NCBI GenBank assembly: GCA_025200525.1
Contig: CM045761.1
Coordinates: 202,670,321 to 202,734,320 of the forward strand
Source: Camellia lanceoleosa
Lineage: Eukaryota; Streptophyta; Magnoliopsida; Ericales; Theaceae
Length of the DNA stretch: 64,000 nucleotides
Reading direction: 5' to 3'
Below are positions 21,619 to 33,687 of this stretch, one piece after another. The translations under genes were made by a program, and so were the position numbers. Position 1 is the first letter of the stretch. Each line of letters opens with the position of its first letter. The notes beneath the pieces are model-generated. The model searched no databases and was not told the DNA's origin. It was given only the letters and a program-made list of their open reading frames with translations.

Positions 21619-21910
21619 AACTCGTGTTAGTGAGGAACCATAACCATACAAGGGAAGATTCTAGAGAGAGAAAGGTAAAATACAGATAAGTATATTTTGA
21701 GAGAGAGAGAGAGAGAGGTATGATATATATATATATACAAAAATCAAAATCTATACACTCGTGCGCCTGAGAAAGACGAGATGATAACGATGAAGAAATT
21801 GGGGTGTTGCTGTAAGTGATACTTTTGGTTTTCTTTTCTTTTTTTTTTTCTCATCGAGTTCTCTCTCTCTTTCTCTCTCTCTCTTGGACTGACACAACCC
21901 CCCTTTCTCT
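21619..21910 (-). promoter_or_regulatory. BSK 5' leader and core promoter region
   Basis: A (GA)n tract at about 21699-21716 (CT on the coding strand) and a TATATATATATA run at 21723-21737 lie 80-120 bp upstream of the ATG. Further CT/GA tracts continue to 21890. The TA run is the best TATA-box candidate, giving a leader of about 70-90 nt, but a pyrimidine-rich TATA-less start is also possible. Confidence 0.35.
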
Positions 21911-23834
21911 CCTTTCTCCCTAACTTTTTTTGGCCTGTTATGTAAGGACGAAGGATAATTTTGTCTTTGAATATCAGAAAACTCTGTTTGTTTTTCGGGA
22001 ATTATTTTCATGACTTTGACAATCAAATCATATGACTTTGTTTTCATGACTTTGTTCTCACGTATAATAAGGTATTGAATTGGACTAAATACTTACCAAT
22101 CCTCTCACTTGTGTTTTTTATTATTATTTGAGAGCAATTTTTCTCCGGTTCGAAATTATATTGGACAGTGCTGTTTGGTCAGTTTTGTTTTGATAATTTA
22201 AATTAAATATTATGTAAAAATTATCAAATATTATATGTTTATAAAAATTATATTAATCAGATATCGATAATTATGTGATCAAATCAGTTTTATATAAAAA
22301 AAAATAGACTGTAAATAAATTAACAGTTGACAAAAAATTTATCCGATGATATAGCTATCGATATCCAATCAACATGATTTTTTGCAGATATATAAAGACT
22401 TTCGGCAGTTCTACACATTGAACGATTCGAATTATTAAAATTTGAACCCGTGATAGACTCTTACGAATCAAACAATATCGTCCAATCTGATCTCGGATGG
22501 AAGACAAGCTACTTTCTTATTATTTTGTATTGTCAAATTACATTACTAATATATCATTTATTTTTACTATTTTTGCAATAATTATAGTCAAATAAAAAGA
22601 ATCAAAATGAATATTCATATAACAAATAATATAAATTTTTTCATGAATCTCATGTTTTCATGATATTCTAAATGTCCCCACATAAATTATTACTGTGTCT
22701 CATTTTTACATAAAAGTAGATTTTTAATGATCACATGGATTGTATACCAAAATGAAGAACTATTGAGTGCTATAAAAATGAATACAAAATTAGAGATTAA
22801 AATAAATTAAAAAACAAAAATATTCTCAACAATGGTTATTACATCATGTAATTTATATTTAATAATTCTAAATAAACATAGCCTAAATGTCTATGAGCTT
22901 CAAGCTAATCACCCATCAAAAATTAATTATTTATTATGATTTTATTTTTATATATAATTGCCATTAAAGAGAAAAAAAAATATTAAAAAATATTTTGCAA
23001 CTCCTCCATCCCACCAACCGCCCGCCCGCCCGCCCGCTTTCCTCCCTTCCTCTTCCTTTTCCAATTAGCTTCGCAGCAAAAGTATGTGTTTCTAGAAGAA
23101 CAAAAGCAGTTGGACCAACTGGAAGCCTTTTCAACAATTTGGCCCAATCTTGAGATTGGGCTTTGCCTCGCAGCATTTAACATGGACTCATTATATCAAA
23201 CCAAGGCCCGGCCCACCAGATTCATTTGATGACTCAGCTGTGGTCAACTGTGGGATACTTCAATTTCATTCTATTGGTCCTGGCCCACCAGATTAATTGA
23301 CGACGCGGTTCATATTCCGCTCATTTTCATCTATAATGAAATTTCTTCAAAAAAAACTTTGAATTTAAAAAAAAAAAAACTCAAAATCTTTTAGCCTGGA
23401 CAAACTTAAAAAAAAACCATTATTTAAAAGTTAACTAAAAACCAAAATAAGCTAAGAAAAAAACTAATTTATATTTGAGTGCCAAAGACCAATGTCCTTA
23501 TTTAATTAAAAAAACGATTGACAAATATAATTACATTTATTCATAATGATGTGTAGAGACATTTTAACAATTATGAGTCACAAATATTACTTGAAATAAA
23601 GGATCATAACCTATCATCACATCACTCCTTACAAAATTTTATATAAAAATATAGTATTATCTTTTTGTTTTTTAGTGTTTTGTTTATCAATTCATTTTTT
23701 GAAACCAAGTTGCCTTTATTCTAGCTAATATACAAAAATACAAATTAGATTATTTATGACTAGTTGATAATTAAATCTGTAATTTCTTGGGAGTCTATGG
23801 CATGACTAACTTGTTTGGAGGTGTAAAACATTAT
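21911..23834. other. Intergenic AT-rich stretch upstream of BSK
   Basis: No gene is recognised. Present are a CGCC tetranucleotide run (about 23018-23038), two copies of GGCCCACCAGATT (about 23209 and 23282) and a degraded inverted repeat around 22250-22400 with a GATATC...TGATTTTTTGCA motif resembling the foldback at 32111-32336. Confidence 0.4.
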
Positions 23835-25855
23835 GGGCTTGTTTGGTTTGTATTTCCCAAACAATTTTTTGAAATCTTCTTTGAAAACACATTTCTGGGA
23901 GTAATCAAACCAAACAGATTTTCTCAAAAAAATTCTCAGAAATGCGTTTGGTTATCTATTTTCAGGATCACTTTTCAAAACAAATTCTCAGAAAATACGT
24001 TTGGTTGGTTTTTTCAGAAACACAAAATACAAAGACCCCCAACAATGTAAACATGTTTTTTTTTTCTTTTCTTTTCTTTTTTTTTCTTTTTCTTTAGAAT
24101 GAATCAAAACAGCACCATATATTATGCATTGCATGTTAATAAAAATAAAAATAAGGGTCTAATTAAAGTGAATTACAGTTCAGAAAAAAAACAAGACTAC
24201 TTGTTAATTAGCAGCTCATTGTCCAAAGATTTAAATGCAACTACTTGCATGTATTGCTACTCTTCACGTTAATCTGTTTCCAACTGTCAAATTTCAATCT
24301 TAAAACCACACTTGTGGAATCTCTTCAGAGTGTAGAGCAATCCCACTGTTGAAATTGATGAAACCATGCCACTGATCATGGAGTCGATGGTGACAGAAAG
24401 AACTAAGGCTTTATATCCTCAGCTTACCATTCCAACAACGTATGGCTTTGGTTTTCGACCGACCGCTAATAGTAATACCCACTATTGGCATTACTGATCC
24501 GGCAATCTCTTCTCTAATAAACCATTACCAACCAGCAATAACCACCGCAAATCCACCACTTGGCACCACCACAAATCAGTAATACTTGCCCAATCAGCCA
24601 CCTTCAACATATCTGTCACAGCTCTTTAATCAAACACATATCAAGCATATTCAAACTTCTACATAAATGCAGCAATTGGGTTTTCTGCCAACACCATCAT
24701 CCACCAAGAAAATGAGAAGATATCAATAATAAAAAGATTAAAAAAAAATTGATAGGAAAAATGAATAAAAAACTCCTCCCCTCTTTACCACATGGGAACC
24801 ACTCACTACTTACCAAAAAAACCACTACTACACCACAACAGGCCCATCGTTACACACAAAAATCAAACCCATGTCTATAATTTATAATTTTCATTTTCTT
24901 TACCAATTCCTCTATTTTCCCAACAATCAAACAGTGCACTTCTACAGCAAACACTTGGTCTGCACACTTTTTTTTTTCTTTTTTTTTTTGGTCTGCACAT
25001 TTCATACAGACTCACAGATTATAACATAATGCAAACATATACACCAAGAACAGTAAGGAATGTACCAAACAAAGCTGAACATAAGATCCAAAATTAATTT
25101 CTTTTCCATTTCTAAAATTTCTAAGTAACCAAACCAGACAGTTCGAAAGCAACATAACAGAGCTCAACAAACTAAAAATATCAATCCCTTTTCACCTCAT
25201 AATTTTCACAGAAGACAGAAAGAGCGTGTATTACAGCACCCAATTAAGGCATTCTGTAAAAACATGTGAAAATGGATCTAATTATGTAATCACACATTCA
25301 GAACACACAGAAGCATCTGTGAAATGACCCGAAAACAGTCAAGCAGCATCATGCAAATTTAACATACACAGAATGATAAGTTTTGAGCACAGATTCAGAA
25401 CACACAGACATGGGACTGTTCCACTTACAGCATCTAAACATAAACTACAGATTCACCGTTGCCTGTGAATTTAAAATACAGATTCACCAGTTACAGCATC
25501 TAAATTTAAAATATAGATTCATAAAACATCAACACAGACTTGCCACCAACACAGCAAATTTAAAATTAATCTAATCACAACTATCCACTGTTTTACTAAT
25601 TTTCCAGCAACACAGCAACACTGACTTCAACACATGGATACAAAACATCACCCAAATAAAGAAGACACAGATTCATTACAAGACTACGGTCAATTTGCTT
25701 GCGGCGGCACAGAGCGTTGGCTTCATCTGCATATGGCTTTTGAGTTAGCAATCCCATTTTCAAATATATACAAGAAATACAAATATAATGTGAAGTTTGA
25801 AACATTAACCTACTTTGATTATGTGCTCAACTTTTTTCCAATTACCAAAAAGAAT

Positions 25856-27383
25856 CTACCTACTTGTTATCATATACCTATTGTTGTATGCCTCCCACAT
25901 AGATGCTGCAACCTCATCTCGCCATTGTCCCATCTGCAGTAGTTGTTCACGTGACATGTTTACATGGTTGTGTTGTTGCATAGCTGGTACTCCATCTTCA
26001 TTTCCGTGGACATTTTGTACTCCAACTTCACCATGAACCTCACTTGCACCTTCACCTCTACCTTCACCTTCACTTCCACCTTCATTTTCATCTTCATCTT
26101 CATCTTCGTCTTCAACGTCATCTTCATCTTCGTCACTTGATTCTTCTGCATCGAAAAATTTATCATGCTCTTGCACCGTTCGGATCCAATTATAGAGAAC
26201 ACAACATGCCATAACGATTGGCCCTTGTCGTACCATATCATACCGTGGCATGTGTCTCAATAATGCAAACCGTTGTTTCAACACTCCAAAGGTTCTTTCT
26301 ATAACATTCCTCAACGAAGAATGTCTATGGTTGAACAACTCTTGTGGACCATGGTAGCGACGCCGACTATTGAACTCTTGCAAATGGTATTTTTGGCCAC
26401 GATATGGGGCTACGTACCCGGGCATGTATGTATACCCGGCGTCAACGAGATAATACTTGTCTACAAGAAAACTCTTTCAGTAAGAACATGTCATGCCATA
26501 TTTGGGTGTGAATAAAAGGAAAGGTCTAAATTAAAAATATACTTACTAGGTGGTGGGTGTGGAAAGTCAGCAGAATTTGTTGTAAGTGCTTCTAGGAAAA
26601 TTCTCGAATCGTGTGCACTACCTTCCCAACCAGTGTATACAAACGTAAACTTCATATCAAATGAACATGCAGCCATGACATTCTGAGTTGTATGCACTTT
26701 TCTACCTCGATATGGCATTTGGTCACTTTCTGGTGCCACAACAACAACATGTGTGCCATCTATGGCCCCCACACAGTCCTACATCACATAACTTTGAATT
26801 AATTTATCAAATTTTCAGTCTTAATAAGTCATATTAAATAATGCAAATGAACTGACATTTTTGTTACCTTAAACCATGGCCAGTACCATCTGTCATTCCG
26901 AATTTTACGATGGGTAACATCCATGTTCGGTGGTTGGATTACAAATGGCGCAAGATTTCCCAACGCCCGCATCATAAGTACGAAATGACGATGAATTGTC
27001 TCATTTGAGTGCTGAAATCGATCTCCAGCATTTCTTGTTCCTGAACTTTGACCACAGATAAATAAAAACATAGCCAACGACTCCTCAAGTGACAATCGCA
27101 TGTTCGACCAGTCTACAACATTTCTACGGACAATCTGTTTAACTAATTCCACAAATGTCGGGACTTCCATTCGCAATTGTTCACGGATTGATTTAGGATT
27201 TCCACTTAGTAAGAATTTTATGTACTACTCACCGATGTATGGACAATTACGTTGCAGTTGTCTCGTAGGAATGTCACGTGTTAGTTGCAAAACCATGTGT
27301 AAGTCCATCACGTCATCGTCATCGTCACTGTACAGGTTGTACATATTGTTCGGTTGCCTTCCATTGGGTCGTAACGACGACAT
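25856..27383 (-). pseudogene. Harbinger DDE transposase (DDE_Tnp_4), one in-frame stop
   Basis: Exons: 27383-26868, 26778-26547 and 26460-25856, in phase, 450 codons. The N-terminal part (EYIKFLLSGN onward; LSLEESLAMFLF; the HSNETIHRHF helix) is the helix-turn-helix region. The catalytic triad is complete: D in GAIDGTH (exon 2), D in YYLVDAGY (exon 3) and E in RNVIERTFGVLKQR (exon 3). GWEGSAHDSRI and APYRGQKYHL are also family hallmarks. The C-terminus is an Asp/Glu/Gly-rich tail. The single visible defect is a TAG at 27225-27227 (codon 53), upstream of every conserved domain. Initiation at a later Met (RMEVPTF, about 27174) would skip it. I therefore call it a pseudogene with reservation; it may still make protein. 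Confidence 0.85.
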
Positions 27384-27719
27384 CTAAAGCGGAAAGTGTC
27401 AAACAATCAATGTATTATCAGTAATGACATGAGTATAGCACTAAAAATTTAATGAGGACATTGCAACAAGGATTCCATGGCGAAAATAAGGAGCGACAAC
27501 ATAGTGGTAAACATTAAGCAAATAAACTTAGACAGCATGATATAGATAGTTAGGTCAACACGCAACATAGTCCAAACCAAAACCGAAAAACAAAGAAATT
27601 AAAACAAATACAATTTAGGTTTAACAAATGTGAAAAACAAAGAAAAATACAGCCAACGTATCTTGCGAGCATCTTCATTTCCAGAAACCTCAAACCGCAC
27701 AGTAGGATGACCAAGCTTC

Positions 27720-28639
27720 TCACAAACTGAGGATCCAAAGGTACCTCATTTCCGGTTCCATGGTCATAAACATGGTTCGCCATTCTAGTGATGTGAACAT
27801 GTTCATGGCCTTCAAAAACAAGCTCGGATCTAGCGCCATTGATTTTAGGATGGTCATACATCTTGCAACGAGTACGATCAAGAGCCAGCGTTGGCCTCCG
27901 CTTGAAGGTAATACCGTTCACGTGCTTCACAGGAACGTTGCCATGATTGCAGTGCATCGTCAATTTTTGGGTTCATGCTGGACTGACCCTGGCCACTAGA
28001 CTTACGCTTACTGCCGGATGTGCAAGATTCATCGATTGGCCCTTTTTCCGACGTATATGCATGGAAGCGTTCATCCATTTCTCGCTTGTCATCAGATGTG
28101 GGTGCACCCTGACGAGAAGAACGCGCAAAAGCGCCAGTGGCAAAAGACTTGGCAAATATTTCCGACATGAGCTCATAATGTTCGAGGCCTTTGGTTTGGA
28201 ATTGTTTTGCATTTGGGTGTGCCTACAAGTTGGAAACATTAATTAATCATGTAGAAAATTATTTCTCTATGCACGTGCTTATGCTAAATGTATGCGCGGA
28301 AATAATTACCTGAACATAATTTTCCCAAACATCGTCTGGGGCTGTCACTGTTTGAGTGCTTGGGTCCCATCCCAAACCCGTGTGGTTTTTAAGAGCAACA
28401 AACTCTTTGTAGCTCGCCTTCAAACGCGCCAACTTACCCTTCAATTTTTTTCGCCCATAATTTTTTCCAACCTTTTTTGTTATCTCTTCATCAATTGTTT
28501 GCCACTGCCTTGGCAAAAAAGTCCTATATTTCTTTGACATGGAAGGACCCTCTTTCTTTATTTCCTCCACCAAAATTTCTAAAAATATCTTGACAATTTC
28601 GGACCCCCACATCTTAAAGTCGTCATTATCGTTAGCCAT
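27720..28639 (-). pseudogene. Harbinger ORF1 protein (Myb/SANT-like), 3' frameshift
   Basis: Exon 1 is 28639-28310, then a GT..AG intron, and exon 2 starts at 28222. The N-terminus carries the Myb/SANT-like domain (spaced W, KKLKGKLARLKASYKEF, GLGWDPSTQTV). Exon 2 continues AHPNAKQFQTKGLEHYELM, then a Ser/Gln-rich linker with SGSKRKSSGQGQ. After AEANAG a TGA appears (about 27878). The usual C-terminus (CMTILKSMALDPSLFLKA ... WRTMFMTM ... ILSL-stop at 27720) is found in another frame. So one stop and one indel separate the domain from its tail. In this superfamily ORF1 binds DNA and helps bring in the transposase. Confidence 0.8.
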
Positions 28640-28929
28640 TCTAGCCTAATACAAGTACAAGAAATTACAATTTATAGTTATGTGAACAACTTAAGACAGC
28701 ATGAAAAAGTTTGGCAGTACGTGACATGAAGCATATGCAGAATTTTTAAAGCCATTACCAATATTACGAATATTTAATATGAGACTCCACGTGCAAAAGT
28801 TTACCGGATAAGGAGTTTCGTTTTCAGCAATGGAGGAATTGACTGATGGTTGAGGTGATCTCTTCCTCTTGGCCCTTGGTGTATTGAATAATGATCGTGG
28901 AGTACAAAGTTGGCCTGGTTTAAAATCAA

Positions 28930-29670
28930 CATGAAAAATTGAGAATGACCAGAATTTATGTGCTATACATGCCCAGAATTATCAAAGCACCAAGGGCCAG
29001 AATGAGCAAAATTTATGTATGCATACATGACCAGAATTACGAAAGCAGAATTTTGAAAATGAGCAGAATTTATGTGGTAAGCATGAGCAGAATTATGAAA
29101 GCACAATTTTCAGAATGAGCAGAATTTATGTATGCATACATGAGCAGAATTATGAAACCAGAATTTTGAAAATGAGCAGAATTTATGTGCTAAGCATGAG
29201 CAGAATTATCAAAGCACAAAGTGGTGGACAAAAACTTTATGAACATCTAACAGAAAGTAGAGGGAAAAAAAAGTTTCATGACCATCTTTCAGACTTTGAG
29301 TCAGACCTTCAATTCAAAATTAAATGTGATTTCATGAGCTGTCACCAAACACAAAATGGAATTCTTGGTACTTAAATATACTATAGTCTTCTGATAGTAA
29401 TTTCAGTTATAACCTTTTGAACATTTGCAGATTATACAGGTTCCTATAAATTCTTCTTATACTTATTACAACTGACTGAACCAGTTGGAGTCAGATTTTT
29501 CCATTTTTCAAAATGAGCATCATGAATGTATGCATACATGAGCAGAATTATGAAAGCAGAATTTTGCAGAATGAGCAAAATTTATGTACGCATACATGAG
29601 CAGAATTAGCAAAGCACAATTTTCAATTTTCACAGAATTTATGTATGCATACATGAGCATAATTACTGAA
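28930..29670. repeat. Tandem array, about 57-bp unit, with ATGTATGCATACAT palindrome
   Basis: At least seven diverged units of the form ATGAGCAGAATTTATGT(ATGCATAC)ATGAGCAGAATTATGAAAGCA... occur. They fall in two blocks (about 28955-29220 and 29510-29670) separated by unrelated sequence. Units alternate between a TATGCATA centre and a GGTAAGC/GCTAAGC centre, suggesting a higher-order two-unit repeat. The array is inside the Harbinger element, upstream of ORF1. Confidence 0.75.
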
Positions 29671-29961
29671 CATAGTAATGACAAGCACCTAGACATGGAG
29701 AGATCACTGGTTTATTACTTTGTCACCTTGGATTTTAAATCTGCTTATGATGTTTTAAATCTGAAATCCGTAATATCAGGTTATGTTTTATATACAAGTA
29801 GACAAATCAAGCAACAAACTTTTAGCCAAGAAAGCAATTTTGTTACTTTTTGAGTGTATGCATGGGTTGGAGAAGACCCGCGAACTTATTACTTGCAGAC
29901 AGTTACTTGATGGGCCTTTTCTATTCTTCTTCTCCTTCCTATTTTTTTTTTCTTTCTTCAG

Positions 29962-29999
<38 letters not shown>

Positions 30000-31967
30000 A
30001 TAAACCTTTTGTTTGAGTTTTACTAAAATTTTCTTTATAAAGATAAAAAAAAGAAAGAAAGAAAGAAAGAAAGAAAACATTTAACATACCCTCTTTGCAT
30101 ACGACTAACAAAAACAACTTCAAATTCTACTATGTAACATAAAAATATGAGGCTTCAGTATGTGGAATAGTTGTGTGTTTGTGTTGTTGAGTGAAGATAA
30201 AGAAAACACTTTTAGGATTTTTTTGTACATATTATCCATTTCATTTTTGTTGAAAAACAGATTAATAAATCTTCAAACTGGAAAAAAAAAAAATTCAAAG
30301 CCTCATTGTTTGTTCTTGACATTCTGAGAGTGGTAAAAGAAAATAGTATCACACATGCCTCTTTAAAACACTGTGGCAACAATGCAAACCGATACAAAAA
30401 TATTTCTTCTTCAAACAAATATGAAAAAGCACATTATTGTCACTGTACTTCCTAATAAAACACCTCTGATTAAACACATTTTCAATAGCTAACCACTGTT
30501 ACATGATGATAATTTTGCTACTAATGCTATGGACACAGCACCAACCACCCAACAAATTGCTTTACACTTAACCTTGGATTTCAAATGTGCTTATGGAGAA
30601 AACGTGCTTACTATTCCCAAAATCAGTGTAAATTCATCTTTCACAAAAAATGGGAAGAAACAAACATTTTCTTATCAAAATTGGTAATCCAAAAAACGGA
30701 AGTATCTGTAATCTGCATATGTTCTATGAGACACCAAATAAAATAGGCTGAGGTTAATTTACCGAATTCGGAAATGATCTGATTTCAAAAATTTACCGAA
30801 TGCGAAATTCACCACAAATTGACAACCGAAAGGCAAAAGCCATGCTAACTTTGTAAACCAAAATCAGTGAATACATTGTTCAGAACTGACAAACCCAAAT
30901 GAAATTTAAAAAAACAACATATAAATATTTATATGGATTAGAAATACCTCTTGCTTGCCTGCTTTTGGTGGCCTTCAAATCCCACCGTCCACAACGAAGT
31001 TTTGAGCACGGCCTCTCTGTTTTTGCAGCGAAGGATGAAGTTATGCTTCGTCTTGGTGGGGTTCGAAGCTGGCTGGTTTGCATTTTATAGAGCCCAGAAG
31101 AAAAAAACGAAGGACATTGATGTTACAAGTCCCGATTGCTTGAAGATTTCATTCAGTTTGACAGAGTAGGCAACGCTAGGGCACGATTTGGAGAAATCTG
31201 TGAGGTAGAGATGAAGGAGGTGATAGACGATTTGGGGAAATCTGTGAGGCACGATTTGCGGAAGATTTCTCAAATCTTGAACAGCGTATTGATGGAAGGA
31301 AGGCAAGTGGGTGTTCGAAGAACCTTGGGTGACTGCAGATCTTGACGTACAGGTGCAGATCGTCTTCCTTCACAAAATCGATAGAAGGCCGTTGGACTGC
31401 TTTCAATGCTTTTCTTCGTATCACATAGATAGGTGAGAAAGGTTGTTCTAAGGAAGAGAAGACAGAAGATAGAGGGCCGTTGGACTGCCTTCAATGCGTT
31501 TTCAGAGAAGTTTTGAGAGAGAGAAGTTCAAAAAACGTGTTTTGAGATGAGTCTCAGATAATATTTCAAAAACAAGTTTGCCAAACGTGTTTTCGTACTT
31601 TTTTCTCTCAAAAATTGTTTCTGAAATATAAACCAAACAAGCCCTATATCCCTTCATTTGGAAACCTCTAAAAAACTAATTTTTTAGCTTAAAAAAACCA
31701 TATTTTGCTTTTTAAAAAGATAAAATAATTTGGGCATACGCATTTATGGTCGAAAGGCAACTTTTTAGTCATTCTAAAAGTTATTAGAAAAGTAAATAAT
31801 AAAATATATATATATATATCAAATAAACTAGTTTTTTGGAGCATTAAATTTTTTTATTAACACATTTTTAACTAATAAATTAATATTTTTTAGCTAACTA
31901 TGAAGCCTAAGCTACAAAAGGCTGTCAATGACAGTGGAGAATCCTTCAACCCATTACAAATTTAAAA

Positions 31968-32075
31968 ATGTTATAGATCTCAAAATTTCTATCAAATGTC
32001 TAATATGAGTGTGTGTTTTGGATTTAGGGTGGCTACTGTGCAGAGTGCACAACAGCCACTGTTGTGTAGCCAAAT
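31968..32075. mobile_element. Partial copy of the hAT-type MITE family
   Basis: AATGTTATAGATCTCAAAATTTC at the left is followed by TGAGTGTG and by GGGTGGCTACTGTGCAG..GTGCACAACAGCCACT. The last part is repeated, inverted, at about 37081-37127. No right terminus or duplication was found, so the copy is truncated or rearranged. Confidence 0.5.
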
Positions 32076-32110
32076 GGACCCATTTCGAAGTCCATTTTGA
32101 TAATTCAAAT

Positions 32111-32336
32111 CGTTCACATTTTAAAATACATCAAGTATAACATATCTGTAAAAAATCAAGTTAATCGAATATCGTTTATCTATTCATTCACTCACATTTG
32201 TATCTACAAAAATAAATAATAATTGTGATTTAAAGTATTAAAATGAATACAAATGTGAGTGGATAAAAGGGTAAATGATATCCGATTAACTTGATTTTTT
32301 ACAAGTATGTTCTACTTGATATATTCTAATTTAGCG
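32111..32336. repeat. Foldback (hairpin) element, about 226 bp
   Basis: The two arms are complementary over about 90 bp (GTAAAAAATCAAGTTAATCG...CACTCACATTTGTAT against its inverse, with scattered mismatches), around an AT-rich loop at about 32205-32250. A MITE-like hairpin; no duplication could be fixed. Confidence 0.65.
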
Positions 32337-32482
32337 TTCCTAGTTTAGACCCGACCCGCTAATGTTTTGAATTCGAGTTTCATTTGTCTTATTTAGATAT
32401 TCATACTGTGTTTCTCCTTATTTCTCATTGAATTTGGTTATTGGAGTGTCTTAATTGTGTTTAGAACAGGTTGGTTGCTAGT

Positions 32483-33682
32483 TGTCACGACCCGCTCCCC
32501 GTACCCAAGGGTTAGGCATCGTAATGGCTAGTAACCGAGGTTACCTCCGGCCAATTCTTAAATAGATCAATAAACGCATGCGGAAGAAATATTTAAATGA
32601 AGGTACTAAAATAATCATTGGAGCGTCTATTTTTATTACAAAATGTATTGACCAAAAAGGACGATATTTACATAAAAAAATACATCAATAAAAGTGCTTT
32701 GTGCCTATCCCACACGCTGGTCCCGACATGTCACCTGAAAGCGGTAAAAAACTATAAGCTCATGGCAGAGTGAGAAATATTATACTAAGAGTATAAGGCA
32801 TAAAATTCACCATGGATAATTAGTTGGGCCAAAAAGAGCTTGATACATAACATACATAGTACGGAAATCATTTGGCATATACCTCGGATCACGTAATACG
32901 GAAATCACTATACAACCATAACCACGGTACATCACTAAGTGCCAAGCACTACACTGGTCAATGGATCCACGACAAACACTGGACCACAGAGTGGTCAACC
33001 ACTAAGCCAATGGTTATTTAAGTCCTCCAAGGCGTGGGACTCCCATGGTGGTGTTCACAAAACATATTTTCATATAAGGTCATAACCAAATATTCTTTAA
33101 AATATAAACAAACATATCCATGGGTTTCCTTTTAAACAAATAGGGTTCAGAAAATAAACCACGTAACTGAAACTTTTATAAAACATAACTTTTATTAATA
33201 TACTAATAAAATATAACTTTTATAAAATATATTTTGGTAAGTCAAAACATACATAAAATATATTTTGGAGACTCAAGGTATAATATAACTCACCTTAACT
33301 TTAATACCTTACTATTTCTTTCCACCACCAAAGACCCTTTCAACTTTCATTATTTTTCTTCTATTCTTTCTCTATTTTCTCTTCTTCTCTTTTCTTACTA
33401 TTCCTTACTCTCTTTTCTCCGGAGTCAATTTCAGCCTTTATACACAAATTCAATTCGGGAGTCCCAAGCCACTGCCACGTGTCACTTTCTTATTAATCTC
33501 TATTAATCTAAGCCTATCCAAACTTAATTATTTATTTATATTTTGGCTCCTAAATTTTTAATAATTATATTATTTTATAAAATTACGCATAATAATATAT
33601 AATAAATTATATATATTCTGAACTGAAATTAAATAATATTAGTATAAATTCTACAAATTAATTAAAAATCTGGGTTGTTACA
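32483..33682. mobile_element. Solo LTR, 1200 bp
   Basis: Begins TGTCACGACCCG and ends GGGTTGTTACA, so it has the TG..CA ends of LTRs. It is flanked on both sides by the same 5-mer CTAGT (32478-32482 and 33683-33687), the duplication size of Ty1/copia and Ty3/gypsy integrases. No internal retroelement domain lies on either side, so it is best read as the product of LTR-LTR recombination. A small TRIM-type unit is the alternative. Confidence 0.85.
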
Positions 33683-33687
33683 CTAGT

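Larger units (their letters stand above)
23835..31644 (-). mobile_element. PIF/Harbinger DNA transposon, 7.8 kb, two-ORF type
   Basis: The left end GGGCTTGTTTGGTTTGTATTTC (from 23835) and right end GAAATATAAACCAAACAAGCCC (to 31644) are inverted complements with one mismatch in the first 20 positions. Looser homology continues for more than 100 bp (AAACAATTTTTTGA and so on). A TAT triplet flanks both sides (23832-23834 and 31645-31647), fitting the 3-bp duplication of this superfamily, though TTA/TAA is more usual. Inside, both on the minus strand, are the DDE transposase (27383-25856) and the Myb/SANT ORF1 (28639-27720). The 2 kb on the left and 3 kb on the right of the genes are non-coding and contain tandem repeats (28930-29670), a (CT)n run (29966-29997) and a (GAAA)n run (about 30050-30077). 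Confidence 0.85.

Noticed and set aside
28930..29670. CRISPR-like look of evenly repeated units
   Set aside because: Units abut without unique spacers, diverge from one another, and lie in a plant transposon; it is a tandem repeat.
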